Assembly (NCBI RefSeq): GCF_000020725.1
Contig: NC_011146.1
Location: forward strand, 744,001-808,000
DNA length: 64,000 bases
From: Citrifermentans bemidjiense Bem
GTDB lineage: Bacteria > Desulfobacterota > Desulfuromonadia > Geobacterales > Geobacteraceae
Direction of reading: 5' to 3'
A model generated the notes under the pieces. It was not told where the DNA came from and did no database searches. It was given only the letters and a program-made list of their open reading frames with translations. Both the position numbers and the translations under genes were made by a program. Every line of letters starts with the position of its first letter. The stretch's first letter is position 1. Positions 15,821-25,618 of this stretch are shown here, one piece after another.

Positions 15821-17227
15821 CTATTCGGCGCAGCAGGAGAGATGGTCCAGGTTTCTGCTAAAGGCCTGGGCGCAGAGCCGCAACCCTTCACCCATCGAGG
15901 GGTAGACGTGGAGGGTGTCGGCAAGCTCCGCCACGGTCATGCGGCAACGGATGGCGAGTGCGGCCTCGTTGATGATGTCGGCCCCGCGGTGCAGGCAGAG
16001 GTGCACGCCCAGAATCCTTCCGGTTCCTGTCTCGGCGACGATCTTGACGGCGCCGGCGAGCGCCCCGGTGACGTGCGCCTTTGCGATGGCGGAGGCGGGG
16101 ATGGTGTGGCTTTCTACCTCGAACCCGGCCCGGCGCGCTCCCTCTTCTGTGTAGCCGACGGTTCCGACCTCCGGGTCGGTGAAGATGGCCATAGGGAGGG
16201 TCTGGTAGTCGAGGGCGCAGTTGCAGCCGGTCTCCAGCATGTTGTCCACGGCGGCGATCCCCTCGCGGGCGCCGACGGTGGCGATCTGCATCCGGCCGGT
16301 GACGTCGCCTGCGGCCCAGATCCCGGGGGAGGAGGTGCGCATCTGCTCGTCCACCACGATGAACCCCCTTTGGTCCACCTGCACCCCGGCCTGCTCCAGG
16401 CCAAGCCCTTCGGTGGCGGGGGCGGTGCCGACGGCCACGAGGAGCTGCTGCGAATCAAGGCAGGTGCGTTCCCCCCCGACCAGCGCCTCGACCCTCACGC
16501 CGTCGCCATGCCGGCAGGCGCTCAGCACCGAGGCGTTCAGGATGATGCGCATCCCCTCGGAGGCGAGGACGTCCTGCAGCGCCAGGGCGGGCTCCGCCTC
16601 GATCGCCGGAAGCACCCTCTGCCCGTGCTCAAGGACGGTTACCTTTACCCCCAGCCTAAGGAACATCTGTCCCAGTTCCAGGGCGATGACGCCGCCGCCG
16701 ATGATGGTGAGCGATACGGGGATTTTTTTCAGCATCAGCGCGCTCTTGCTGGTCAGGAAGGGGGTCTCGTCGAGTCCTGCGATGGGGGGGACGCGGGGGA
16801 CGCCCCCGGCGGCGATGAGGAACCGGCTCCCGGTGAGGCGCCGCTCCCCGACCCGGACGGTGTCCGGGGAGGTGAAGACCGCCATCCCCTTGACCAGGGT
16901 GAGCCCCGGGACGTTTTTGAGCACGTCCAGGTACTTGGTCGTTCTCAGCCTTTGCACCACGTCCAGCTTGTGGGAGTCCAAAAGCGGGAAGTCGAGCGCC
17001 TGGCTCAGCGCCCCCAGCCCGAGCCGCTCGCCAAGCGTCGCCTCGTGCCGGAAGAGCGCCGCGTGGATCAGGGTCTTGCTGGGGATGCACCCCCAGTTGA
17101 TGCAGGTCCCGCCGAGGGCGCTTCGCTCGATCATGATGGAGGCTGCACCCCGCTCCTGCGCCCTGAGCGCTGCGGCAAAGGCGGTGGAGCCGGAGCCTAT
17201 GATGATGATTTCGGGTTGCTGGTTCAT
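15821..17227 (-). CDS. merA: Mercuric reductase
   Basis: A 468-residue flavoprotein disulfide reductase that reduces Hg(II) to Hg(0) with NADPH. It has the FAD loop IIIGSGSTAFAAAL, the redox disulfide GGTCINWGCIPSK (Cys43/Cys48), a second Rossmann loop IIGGGVIALELG, the ATG/GD motif GIWAAGDVT and a dimerisation domain. The diagnostic feature is the C-terminal vicinal pair LSCCAE, which loads Hg(II) into the active site, together with a Tyr in HVYPSMGEG. It lacks the N-terminal HMA-like domain of Tn501 MerA. No merR, merT or merP is adjacent, so regulation and uptake must come from elsewhere. Confidence 0.88.
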   Translation of the reverse strand: MNQQPEIIIIGSGSTAFAAALRAQERGAASIMIERSALGGTCINWGCIPSKTLIHAALFRHEATLGERLGLGALSQALDFPLLDSHKLDVVQRLRTTKYLDVLKNVPGLTLVKGMAVFTSPDTVRVGERRLTGSRFLIAAGGVPRVPPIAGLDETPFLTSKSALMLKKIPVSLTIIGGGVIALELGQMFLRLGVKVTVLEHGQRVLPAIEAEPALALQDVLASEGMRIILNASVLSACRHGDGVRVEALVGGERTCLDSQQLLVAVGTAPATEGLGLEQAGVQVDQRGFIVVDEQMRTSSPGIWAAGDVTGRMQIATVGAREGIAAVDNMLETGCNCALDYQTLPMAIFTDPEVGTVGYTEEGARRAGFEVESHTIPASAIAKAHVTGALAGAVKIVAETGTGRILGVHLCLHRGADIINEAALAIRCRMTVAELADTLHVYPSMGEGLRLCAQAFSRNLDHLSCCAE

Positions 17228-17361
17228 CTGAAATTACCCCCACCTCAGTGTACCTTGAACGCCAGTTTCGGTAAACGGGAAGAATAAAGAGACCTTTGCA
17301 CCCTTTCCCCATTGACCGGGGTAAAAGACACAGTTTTTGCCTTGTTGACGGGCGATATTCC

Positions 17362-17389
17362 TTGACAGCCGCTTCTCAGGTATTGTAAT
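17362..17389 (+). promoter_or_regulatory. Sigma-70-type promoter for glyQS
   Basis: TTGACA at 17362-17367 and TGTAAT at 17384-17389, 16 bp apart. An imperfect dyad ACTGT-N6-ACAGT (17402-17417) follows just downstream and could be an operator. Confidence 0.6.
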
Positions 17390-17472
17390 CTGGCGAGCCT
17401 AACTGTTTGGATACAGTAAACTTTTTTTGCGATGGACGCAGAGTCTGAAATAACGAGTTGATCGGAGGCGGC

Positions 17473-18350
<878 letters not shown>

Positions 18351-18351
<1 letters not shown>

Positions 18352-20414
18352 TGGCTAAGGACCTGTTTCTGGAGATAGGTTGCGAAGAGATCCCGGCCGG
18401 CTTCGTCCCCAAGGCGATGGCCGACATGGAGCTTTTGATCAAGAAAGAGTTCGACAGCGCCCGCATCGAGTACGGCGAGATCGTGACGCTCGGTACCCCG
18501 CGCCGCCTGGTGCTGGCCGTTAAGGGGGTCGCCGAGAGGCAGCCTGACGCGGAACTGACCGCGATGGGGCCGGCCAAAAGCCACGCCTACGACGCCGACG
18601 GGAACCCCACCAAGGCAGCCCAGGGCTTCGCCCGCGGCCAGGGAATCGATGTCTCGCAGCTGAAGCTCGTGACCACGGAGAAAGGCGAGTATCTCGCCGC
18701 CGTGAAAAGCGAGATAGGCCGCGCTACGGCAGAACTCCTCCCCGAACTCCTGCCGCGCCTGATCGGGAACATCCCCTTCAAGAAGTCGATGCGCTGGGCC
18801 GACTTCGACGTCCGCTTCGCCCGCCCCATCCACTGGATCGTGGCGCTCTTCGACGGCAAGGTGGTTCCCTTCTCCTTCGGCAACATCGACAGCGGAAGCG
18901 CCTCGCGCGGCCACCGCTTCATGGCCAATACCTCCTTCCCGGTGCGCGACCTGGCCCACTACTTAGAGGAGTGCGAGCGCCATTTCGTCATCCCCGACCC
19001 GAATAAGCGCAAAGAGATCATCCGCGCCGAGATCGAGCGGGTGGCCAAGCAGGCCAAGGGGAACGTCCTTCCCGACGAGGCTCTCCTGGAGCAGGTGAGC
19101 TACCTGGTCGAGTACCCGAGCGCGGTGCACGGCACCTTCTCACCCGATTTCCTGGTGGTGCCGCGCGAGGTGCTGATCACCTCCATGCGCGAGCACCAGC
19201 GCTACTTCTCCCTGGTGGACGATGAGGGGAAACTCCTCCCCGGCTTCATCACCATCAACAACACCATCACCGAGGACCCGCAGGTGGTGGTCAAGGGGAA
19301 CGAGAGGGTGCTCCGCGCCCGCCTCTCCGACGCCCGCTTCTTCTTCGACGAGGACCACAAGGTGAGGCTCGAAGCCCGCGTCGAGTCCCTGAAGAGCGTG
19401 GTGTACCAGGCGAAGCTCGGCACCTCCTACGAGAAGATGGAGCGTTTCCGCGAGCTGGGCAAACGCCTGGCCCAGAGGCTGAACCCCGCCGTGACCAAAG
19501 AGGTCGAGCGCGCGGCGACGCTTTGCAAGGCGGATCTCGTCTCCGGCATGGTCGGGGAATTCCCCGAGGTGCAGGGGATCATGGGGCGCGAGTATGCGCT
19601 CCACGACGGCGAGGAGAAGGCTGTGGCCAACGCCATCGCCGAGCACTACCTCCCGACCCAGGCAGGGGGCGAGCTTCCCGCCTCCGACATCGGCGCCTTC
19701 GTCTCCTTGGCCGACAAGATGGACACCATCTGCGGCTGCTTCTCGGTTGGGCTCATCCCCACCGGTTCCGCCGACCCCTACGCCCTCAGGCGTTCGGCGC
19801 TCGGCATCATCAACATCATTCTGGACAAGGGGTACCGCGAGCCGCTCTCCGACTTCGTCAAGGCGTCGCTCGATCTCCTCTCCGCCAAGGCGACCCGGCC
19901 GCTTGCCGAGGTGCAAAAGGACGTCCTCGACTTCTTCCGCGGGCGCTTCGTGAACCTGATGGCGGACCGCTTCCCCTCCGACGCGGTGGAGGCGGTGGTG
20001 TCGGTCTCCTTCGACGACCTGGTCGAGGCGGCAGCGAAGATCGAGGCACTGGCAGGCTTCCGTAACCGCGACGACTTCGGCCCCCTGGCCGTCGCCTTCA
20101 AAAGGGTCTGCAACATCGTCAAGGACGGGGTGGATACCCCGGTCTCGACCGAACTCTTCCAGGACGCCGCCGAAGGTGAACTGCACCAGGCGCTGACGCA
20201 GGTCTCCGGCAAAGTGGCGGCAGCGCTCAAAAAGGCCGACTACCTGGCGGCCCTGACCGAGATAGCGACGCTGAAGCCCGCCGTCGACCTCTTCTTCGAA
20301 AAGGTCATGGTCATGGCCGAGGACGAACGGGTGCGCCAGAATCGCCTGGCGCTTCTCACCGGCATAGCGAGGCTCTTCGGAAGCCTGGCGGACTTCTCGA
20401 GGTTGTCGCCCTGA
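18351..20414 (+). CDS. glyS: Glycyl-tRNA synthetase beta subunit
   Basis: A 687-residue subunit that recognises tRNA-Gly. The N-terminus MAKDLFLEIGCEEIPAGF is typical, followed by the LVEYPSAVHGTFSPDFL segment and an HD-like domain; the C-terminal third is the anticodon-binding DALR-like region. It directly follows glyQ, to which it is translationally coupled. Confidence 0.96.
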
Positions 20415-20496
20415 TGATGAAGCTGCGGCAAAAGCAGATGAACGGGAACATGAAGACCACATCCGCAGCACAGAAGACCAAAAATAACGCTCACGT

Positions 20497-20538
20497 AAAC
20501 AGCCGTACGCGCCTGGAACCCAGGCCGGCGGCTGTTTG
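20497..20538 (+). terminator. Probable terminator after glyS
   Basis: A long hairpin: outer stem AAACAGCCG with CGGCTGTTT and an inner stem GCCTGG with CCAGGC. Only a short T-rich tail follows, so efficiency is uncertain. Confidence 0.5.
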
Positions 20539-20554
20539 CCTTTCAAAAAATAAT

Positions 20555-20562
20555 TTGTATAC
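20555..20562. promoter_or_regulatory. TTGTATAC motif upstream of ppdK
   Basis: TTGTATAC about 43 bp before the ppdK start codon. The same octamer lies upstream of sfrB (37944-37951), and a close relative at 38023-38033, suggesting a shared regulator. Confidence 0.35.
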
Positions 20563-20604
20563 GTTAAGCTTGGGACTTATTAAAAACATCTAAGGAGGAT
20601 TTCA

Positions 20605-23349
20605 ATGGGAACGAAGTATGTGTACTTTTTCGGCGCCGGCAAGGCGGACGGCAACGCCAAGATGAAGGAGCTTCTGGGCGGTAAGGGGGCGAACCTCGCC
20701 GAGATGACCAGCATCGGTCTCCCGGTCCCCGCCGGCTTCACCATCAGCACCGAAGTCTGCACCGAGTACTACAAGAACGACCGCAACTACCCTTCCTCCT
20801 TGGCGGCCGAGGTGGAAAAGAACCTGGCCCAGGTCGAGGCGCTTATGGGGAAGAAGTTCGGCGACGCCAAGAACCCGCTCCTGGTCTCGGTCCGCTCCGG
20901 CGCCCGCGCCTCTATGCCCGGCATGATGGACACCATCCTGAACCTGGGTCTTAACGACACCACGGTGCAGGGGATCATCGCGCAGTCCGGCGACGAGCGC
21001 TTCGCCTACGACGCCTACCGCCGCTTCGTGCAGATGTACTCCGACGTGGTGATGGGGATGCCCAAGGACGAGATGGAGCACCTCCTGGAGCAGAAGAAGG
21101 ACGCCCGCGGCGTGCACCTCGACACCGACCTCAAGGCATCCGACTGGAAGGAGCTCGTGGGCGAGTTCAAGGCGAAGGTCAAGGCGACCCTGGGGGTAGA
21201 GTTCCCCGAGGACCCGAAAGAGCAGCTTTGGGGCGCCATCGGCGCCGTGTTCGGCTCCTGGATGAACCAGCGCGCCATCACCTACAGAAGGCTCAACAGC
21301 ATCCCCGCCGACTGGGGCACCGCCGTCAACGTGCAGTCCATGGTGTTCGGCAACATGGGTAACGACTGCGCCACCGGCGTCGCCTTCACCCGCGACCCCT
21401 CTACCGGCGAGAACTACTTCTACGGCGAGTACCTGGTGAACGCCCAGGGCGAGGACGTCGTCGCCGGCATCCGCACCCCGCAGCCGATCAACAGGGCCAA
21501 GTACAAGCCGGGCGACCTCCCCAGCATGGAGGAGGTGCTCCCCGAGTGCTATAAGCAACTGGCCGAGATCCGCGACATCCTGGAGCGCCACTACCAGGAC
21601 ATGCAGGACATCGAGTTCACCATCGAGAAGGGAATCCTCTACATGCTGCAGTGCAGAAGCGGCAAGAGGACGGCCAAGGCGGCCATCAAGATCGCGGTGG
21701 ACATGGTGGCTGAGAAGCTTATCGACGAGAAGACCGCCGTGCTGCGCGTAGCTCCCAATCAGCTGGACCAGCTCTTGCACCCCTCCCTCGACCCGAAGGC
21801 CGATAAGAAGGTGATAGCCAAGGGGCTTCCGGCCTCGCCTGGGGCCGCTTCCGGCGAGGTGGTCTTCACCGCCGACGAGGCAGAGACGCTGGCGAAGCTC
21901 GGGCACAAGGTGATCCTGGTCCGCGTCGAGACCTCCCCCGAGGACATCCACGGCATGCACGCGGCGCAGGGCATCCTGACCGCCCGCGGCGGCATGACCT
22001 CCCACGCGGCGGTCGTCGCCCGCGGCATGGGCAAATGCTGCGTGGCCGGCTGCGGCGACATCAAGGTCGACTACAATCAGGCGCAGTTCGTAGCCAAGGA
22101 CGGGAGCGTGATCAAGAAAGGGGACGTCATCACTCTCGACGGCTCCACCGGCGAGGTGATGAAGGGCGCGGTCGCGACCGTCGCCGCCGGCGTAGGCGGT
22201 GACTTCGGCACCCTGATGGGTTGGGTAGACAAGTTCCGCAGGATGAAGGTCCGCGCCAACGCCGACACCCCGCACGACGCGAAGACCGCCCGCGACTTCG
22301 GCGCCGAGGGGATCGGCCTTTGCCGCACCGAGCACATGTTCTTCGAAGCGGACCGCATCGCGGCGGTGCGCGAGATGATCCTCTCCGCGGACCTGGAAGG
22401 CAGGAAGAAGGCGCTCGCCAAGATCCTCCCGATGCAAAAGGGCGACTTCAAGGGGCTCTTCCGCGAGATGAAGGGGCTTCCGGTCACCATCCGCCTCCTC
22501 GATCCGCCGCTGCACGAGTTCCTCCCCCAGGAGGAGAAGGACATCGAGGCGCTCTCCGCCACCATGGGGGTCTCGGTGCAGACCCTGAAGCACAAGGTCG
22601 AGTTCCTGCACGAGTTCAACCCGATGCTCGGGCACCGCGGCTGCCGCCTCGGCATCACCTTCCCGGAGATCTACGACATGCAGGTGCAGGCCATCATGGA
22701 GGCTGCCTGCGAGCTGGTGAAGGAAGAGGGCTTCGACATCGTCCCCGAGATCATGATCCCGCTGGTGGCAACGACCAAGGAACTCGCGGTGCTGCGCGCC
22801 AACTCGGTCGGGGTCTGCGAGGACGTGATCAAGCGCTACGCCGTGAAGGTTGAGTACCTGATCGGGACCATGATCGAGCTCCCCCGCGCGGCCATCACCG
22901 CCGACGCCATCGCGGCCGAGGCCGAATTCTTCTCCTTCGGCACCAACGACCTGACCCAGACCACCTTCGGTCTCTCCCGCGACGACGCCGGCAAGTTCCT
23001 CCCCTTCTACGTGGAGAACGGCCTCCTCGAGGACGACCCGTTCGTGACCCTGGACCAGCAGGGGGTAGGCGAGCTGGTGCGCATGGGTTGCCAGAAGGGG
23101 CGCCAGACCCGTCCCGGGATCAAGCTAGGCATCTGCGGCGAGCACGGCGGCGACCCGGCCTCAGTCATCTTCTGCGACTCAGTCGGGCTCGACTACGTCT
23201 CCTGCTCCCCCTTCCGGGTACCCATCGCGCGCCTGTCCGCCGCCCACGCCACGCTGAACGCCGAGGCGAAGGCCGCCTCCGCGGCGAAGGGATGCGGCTG
23301 CGGGGGAAAGGGGAGTGACGCCTCGCAGCAGCCCGCGGCGACCGCCTGA
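20605..23349 (+). CDS. ppdK: Pyruvate, phosphate dikinase
   Basis: A 914-residue enzyme interconverting pyruvate + ATP + Pi and PEP + AMP + PPi, a gluconeogenic step for acetate growth. It has the N-terminal nucleotide domain (VRSGARASMPGMMDT), the swivelling phosphohistidine motif GGMTSHAAVVARGMGKCC (about residue 455) and the PEP domain with GHRGCRLG, FSFGTNDLTQ and the active-site Cys in GICGEHGGDP. AAGGAGG precedes the ATG. Beyond the normal end there is a 25-residue tail with KGCGCGGKGS, unusual for the family. Confidence 0.97.
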   Translation: MGTKYVYFFGAGKADGNAKMKELLGGKGANLAEMTSIGLPVPAGFTISTEVCTEYYKNDRNYPSSLAAEVEKNLAQVEALMGKKFGDAKNPLLVSVRSGARASMPGMMDTILNLGLNDTTVQGIIAQSGDERFAYDAYRRFVQMYSDVVMGMPKDEMEHLLEQKKDARGVHLDTDLKASDWKELVGEFKAKVKATLGVEFPEDPKEQLWGAIGAVFGSWMNQRAITYRRLNSIPADWGTAVNVQSMVFGNMGNDCATGVAFTRDPSTGENYFYGEYLVNAQGEDVVAGIRTPQPINRAKYKPGDLPSMEEVLPECYKQLAEIRDILERHYQDMQDIEFTIEKGILYMLQCRSGKRTAKAAIKIAVDMVAEKLIDEKTAVLRVAPNQLDQLLHPSLDPKADKKVIAKGLPASPGAASGEVVFTADEAETLAKLGHKVILVRVETSPEDIHGMHAAQGILTARGGMTSHAAVVARGMGKCCVAGCGDIKVDYNQAQFVAKDGSVIKKGDVITLDGSTGEVMKGAVATVAAGVGGDFGTLMGWVDKFRRMKVRANADTPHDAKTARDFGAEGIGLCRTEHMFFEADRIAAVREMILSADLEGRKKALAKILPMQKGDFKGLFREMKGLPVTIRLLDPPLHEFLPQEEKDIEALSATMGVSVQTLKHKVEFLHEFNPMLGHRGCRLGITFPEIYDMQVQAIMEAACELVKEEGFDIVPEIMIPLVATTKELAVLRANSVGVCEDVIKRYAVKVEYLIGTMIELPRAAITADAIAAEAEFFSFGTNDLTQTTFGLSRDDAGKFLPFYVENGLLEDDPFVTLDQQGVGELVRMGCQKGRQTRPGIKLGICGEHGGDPASVIFCDSVGLDYVSCSPFRVPIARLSAAHATLNAEAKAASAAKGCGCGGKGSDASQQPAATA

Positions 23350-23396
23350 TTCCCGCATGCTGCACCCGGCAAAGGTGTCGCCTGTAGCCGGCAGAC

Positions 23397-23425
23397 TTGA
23401 CACTTTTTCCGTAAACGTGTAATAG
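23397..23425 (+). promoter_or_regulatory. Sigma-70 promoter for the cold-shock gene
   Basis: TTGACA (23397-23402) and TAATAG (23420-23425) with a 17-bp spacer. This predicts a leader of about 85 nt. Confidence 0.65.
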
Positions 23426-23438
23426 GGCAGGCAGCAGA

Positions 23439-23482
23439 TGCGTCGAAGACGCACAAAGGGGGGGGCGGCGCAGTCGCCCCCC
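23439..23482 (+). promoter_or_regulatory. Two-hairpin 5' leader of the cold-shock gene
   Basis: TGCGTC-GAA-GACGCA (23439-23453) and GGGGGGCG-N7-CGCCCCCC (23460-23482) are two perfect hairpins between the promoter and the ribosome site (GGGAGA near 23503). Cold-shock mRNAs often have structured leaders; a regulatory role here is inferred. Confidence 0.5.
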
Positions 23483-23515
23483 ATCCAACAACAAGCAGCA
23501 AAGGGAGAAAAAGTA

Positions 23516-23716
23516 ATGGCAAACGGTGTGGTGAAATGGTTCAACGACGCTAAGGGATTCGGCTTCATCGAGCAGGATAACGGGGTGGACGTGTTCGTGC
23601 ACTTCTCGTCGATCCAGGGAGACGGTTTCAAGTCCCTCGTCGAGGGTGACTCGGTCACCTTTGACGTCGTGCAGGGCGCCAAGGGGCCGCAGGCGGCCAA
23701 CGTGGTAAAGAACTAG
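23516..23716 (+). CDS. Cold-shock protein (CspA family)
   Basis: A 66-residue cold-shock domain: [17 protein letters not shown] carries RNP1 and DVFVHFSSI carries RNP2, ending with the GPQAANV strand. It binds single-stranded RNA or DNA and acts as an RNA chaperone. I start at ATG 23516, which gives the standard N-terminus MANGVVKWF; an upstream in-frame ATG lies inside the leader hairpin. It has its own promoter, a structured leader and a terminator. Confidence 0.95.
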   Translation: MANGVVKWFNDAKGFGFIEQDNGVDVFVHFSSIQGDGFKSLVEGDSVTFDVVQGAKGPQAANVVKN

Positions 23717-23737
23717 CTAAGCCTATCCACCATCATT

Positions 23738-23766
23738 GGGCCCCGGATTTCCGGGGCTCTTTTTGT
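23738..23766 (+). terminator. Terminator of the cold-shock gene
   Basis: GGCCCCGG-ATTT-CCGGGGCT hairpin followed by CTTTTTGTTTT. Confidence 0.85.
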
Positions 23767-23809
23767 TTTCCCCGCCGCACTGCCGCCGCGGGGCGCGGAG
23801 TACCTCCAG

Positions 23810-24259
23810 ATGCGCATCGACGAAAAGAGCGAATCACGCAGCGTCGCCAAGAAAGGGAAGGGGACCCCGGCCAAAAGCGTCGCCGGTTCCTCCGGGCAGC
23901 TCTTCGCCGGGCGGCTCACGGCCATCGCCAAGAGCGGCACCGAGTACGAAGGGGAACTAAAGCGTCTGAAGGAGGAGATCGACAAGGCGGGCGAGGTCCT
24001 GGAGCAGGAGCCGACCATCGCCAACTTCAAGGTGTTCCGCGAGCTGATCGGCACCATGGCTCGCAAGGTCACGGCCGAAGCCTACCGGGTGGAACTTTTG
24101 AGCGGCGGCGTGACCGGGCGCGCCCACGAGGTGATCTCGGTCATCGACAAGGAGGCGGACCTCCTCTACCACCTGGTGATGCGCGAGCAGAAAGACCACA
24201 TCCGCATCGTCTCCCAGATCATCAAGATCAAGGGGCTGGTGGTCGACTTCCTCCTATAA
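23810..24259 (+). CDS. YaaR (DUF327) family protein
   Basis: A 149-residue, largely helical and charged protein. The segment from about residue 30 (LFAGRLTAIAKSGTEYEGEL...) to the end (VIDKEADLLYHLVMREQKDH) follows the YaaR/DUF327 pattern, known from firmicutes and deltaproteobacteria without a defined biochemical role. The first 25 residues are Lys/Ser-rich and disordered-looking. It follows the cold-shock terminator; a hairpin GTTTTCG-N8-CGAAAAC (24265-24286) follows the stop codon. Confidence 0.75.
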   Translation: MRIDEKSESRSVAKKGKGTPAKSVAGSSGQLFAGRLTAIAKSGTEYEGELKRLKEEIDKAGEVLEQEPTIANFKVFRELIGTMARKVTAEAYRVELLSGGVTGRAHEVISVIDKEADLLYHLVMREQKDHIRIVSQIIKIKGLVVDFLL

Positions 24260-24396
24260 AGGGAGTTTTCGTAACTTAACGAAAACCCTCAAGTTAATGA
24301 AGGATGCGGCCGATGTTGTAAAGGTTGCCCCTCTCAAATCCGTTCCCGGGACCAGCCCTGTTTTTTTCACCGTCGGACAGCCGAAAGGAGCGCATC

Positions 24397-25224
24397 ATGT
24401 CTCACCCGTATCTCCCCCGCGGGGTCGTTTTGGCCTTGCTCTTTCTCCTTTTGTCCTGGCAGCCGGCCGCCGCGGAAACTATCAGGCTCAACGGTACGGG
24501 GTGCGGGGTGACCCTGATGAAGCCTTTGATCGCCTCCTTTCAGAAGAGCCACCCGGAGATCACCTTTGACGTGCAGAAAAGCGTCGGTTCCGCCGCGTCG
24601 CTCAAGGCCATCGCCAAGGGTGCGCTTGACGTCGCCGTTCCCGGCCGCGAGCTCAAGCCGCAGGAAAAGGTAGCGGGAGTCGCCTGGTACGAGTACGGCA
24701 GGACCCCCTACGCCGTGGTCACCCACCGCGGCACCAAGCTCGACAACGTGACCACCGGGCAGCTTGCCGCCATGTACTTCGGGACCCATGGACAGTGGGC
24801 GGACGGCGACTTCGTACGCGTGGTCCTGCGTCCCAAGGAAGACATCGACACGGCGGTGCTCCGTTCGCTTTCTCCGGAGATGGACCGCGCGGTCACCGCG
24901 GCGCACGCGCGACCGGACATGCTGATGGGCATCACCGACCAGGAGACCTTCGACCACCTCAAGAAGACTGCAGGAACCATCTCCTTCATCCCCCTGATCA
25001 TGCCCCTTTCCGAGCCCGGCACAGTCAACGTCGCGCGCCTGAACGGCGTGGAGCCGACCCTGTCCAATCTCTCGACAGGGAAGTACGGCTACGCCAAAAA
25101 GATCTTCCTTGTGACCAGGAAAAACCCCTCCCCCGGAGTAAAGGCGTTCGTGCAGTTCCTGGACTCCAAGAAGGCGCGGGCAATGGCGCAGAAGCACGGG
25201 TTGCTTCCGGCCGCAGGGAAGTGA
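24397..25224 (+). CDS. Periplasmic PstS-like substrate-binding protein, copy 1
   Basis: A 275-residue protein with a signal peptide (residues 1-26, AAAET) and the type II periplasmic-binding fold of the PstS group: GTGCGVTLMKPLIASF at the N-terminus and the hinge LDVAVPGRELKP. The Ser/Thr/Arg phosphate cage is not obviously conserved, so the ligand may not be phosphate. AAAGGAG is 6 bases before ATG 24397. It is about half identical by eye to the protein at 25619-26452. No permease or ATPase genes are nearby, so transport is unlikely to be its main role. Confidence 0.75.
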   Translation: MSHPYLPRGVVLALLFLLLSWQPAAAETIRLNGTGCGVTLMKPLIASFQKSHPEITFDVQKSVGSAASLKAIAKGALDVAVPGRELKPQEKVAGVAWYEYGRTPYAVVTHRGTKLDNVTTGQLAAMYFGTHGQWADGDFVRVVLRPKEDIDTAVLRSLSPEMDRAVTAAHARPDMLMGITDQETFDHLKKTAGTISFIPLIMPLSEPGTVNVARLNGVEPTLSNLSTGKYGYAKKIFLVTRKNPSPGVKAFVQFLDSKKARAMAQKHGLLPAAGK

Positions 25225-25306
25225 CACGGGGGGGTGAAGCCGCAACGTCTGGCAATGATGCCACCTTCCCCCACCCCCTAACCCCCTCCCGCAAGGGGAG
25301 GGGGGC
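25209..25306. repeat. GC-rich repeat (type C) after binding-protein copy 1
   Basis: The spacer GGTGAAGC-GCAACGT and block CCCCCACCCCCTAACCCC followed by CCTCCCGCAAGGGGAGGG match the second half of the composite at 28743-28851 and 13645-13749. Confidence 0.8.
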
Positions 25307-25336
25307 AAAGTGCGGCTTGCCACGGGATTGAATCTC

Positions 25337-25445
25337 GTTCCCAAGGTCCACCTTGGGAACGCAATGCCAGTTGAAGCTCCAGCTTCCGTCGGGTGCCAAG
25401 CTGGAGCTTGCGCTGCCTTGGGTTCCCAAGCTGGAGCTTGGGAAC
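25337..25445. repeat. Paired palindromic repeats (types B and A) between the duplicated binding-protein genes
   Basis: A 24-bp palindrome (GTTCCCAAGGTC/CACCTTGGGAAC) at 25337-25360 and another (GTTCCCAAGCTG/GAGCTTGGGAAC) at 25422-25445 flank a degenerate copy. The same B-then-A order with the same GCAATGCCAGT spacer recurs at 54833-54916. Confidence 0.85.
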
Positions 25446-25618
25446 CAGAAACCCTTCGCAAAGTGGGAAGAATGCTGGCAGGCAATTCATGAAGATGGAG
25501 CCGGGCGCTTTTCATGATAAAATACCTCAAGCGGGAATGCCCCGGGGCCGATACGTTGAAAAGCATGTTCCGACCCGTTCCGGGCTCATTCTGAAAAGAT
25601 AATCGACGAGGAGGTTGC

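Noticed and set aside
15821-17227. Reading this gene as a dihydrolipoamide dehydrogenase
   Set aside because: The C-terminal LSCCAE pair and MerA-like tail fit mercuric reductase, and no 2-oxoacid dehydrogenase genes are nearby.
20414-20591. A 58-codon open frame between glyS and ppdK
   Set aside because: It runs through the probable terminator and the ppdK promoter region, has no family features and overlaps regulatory DNA.
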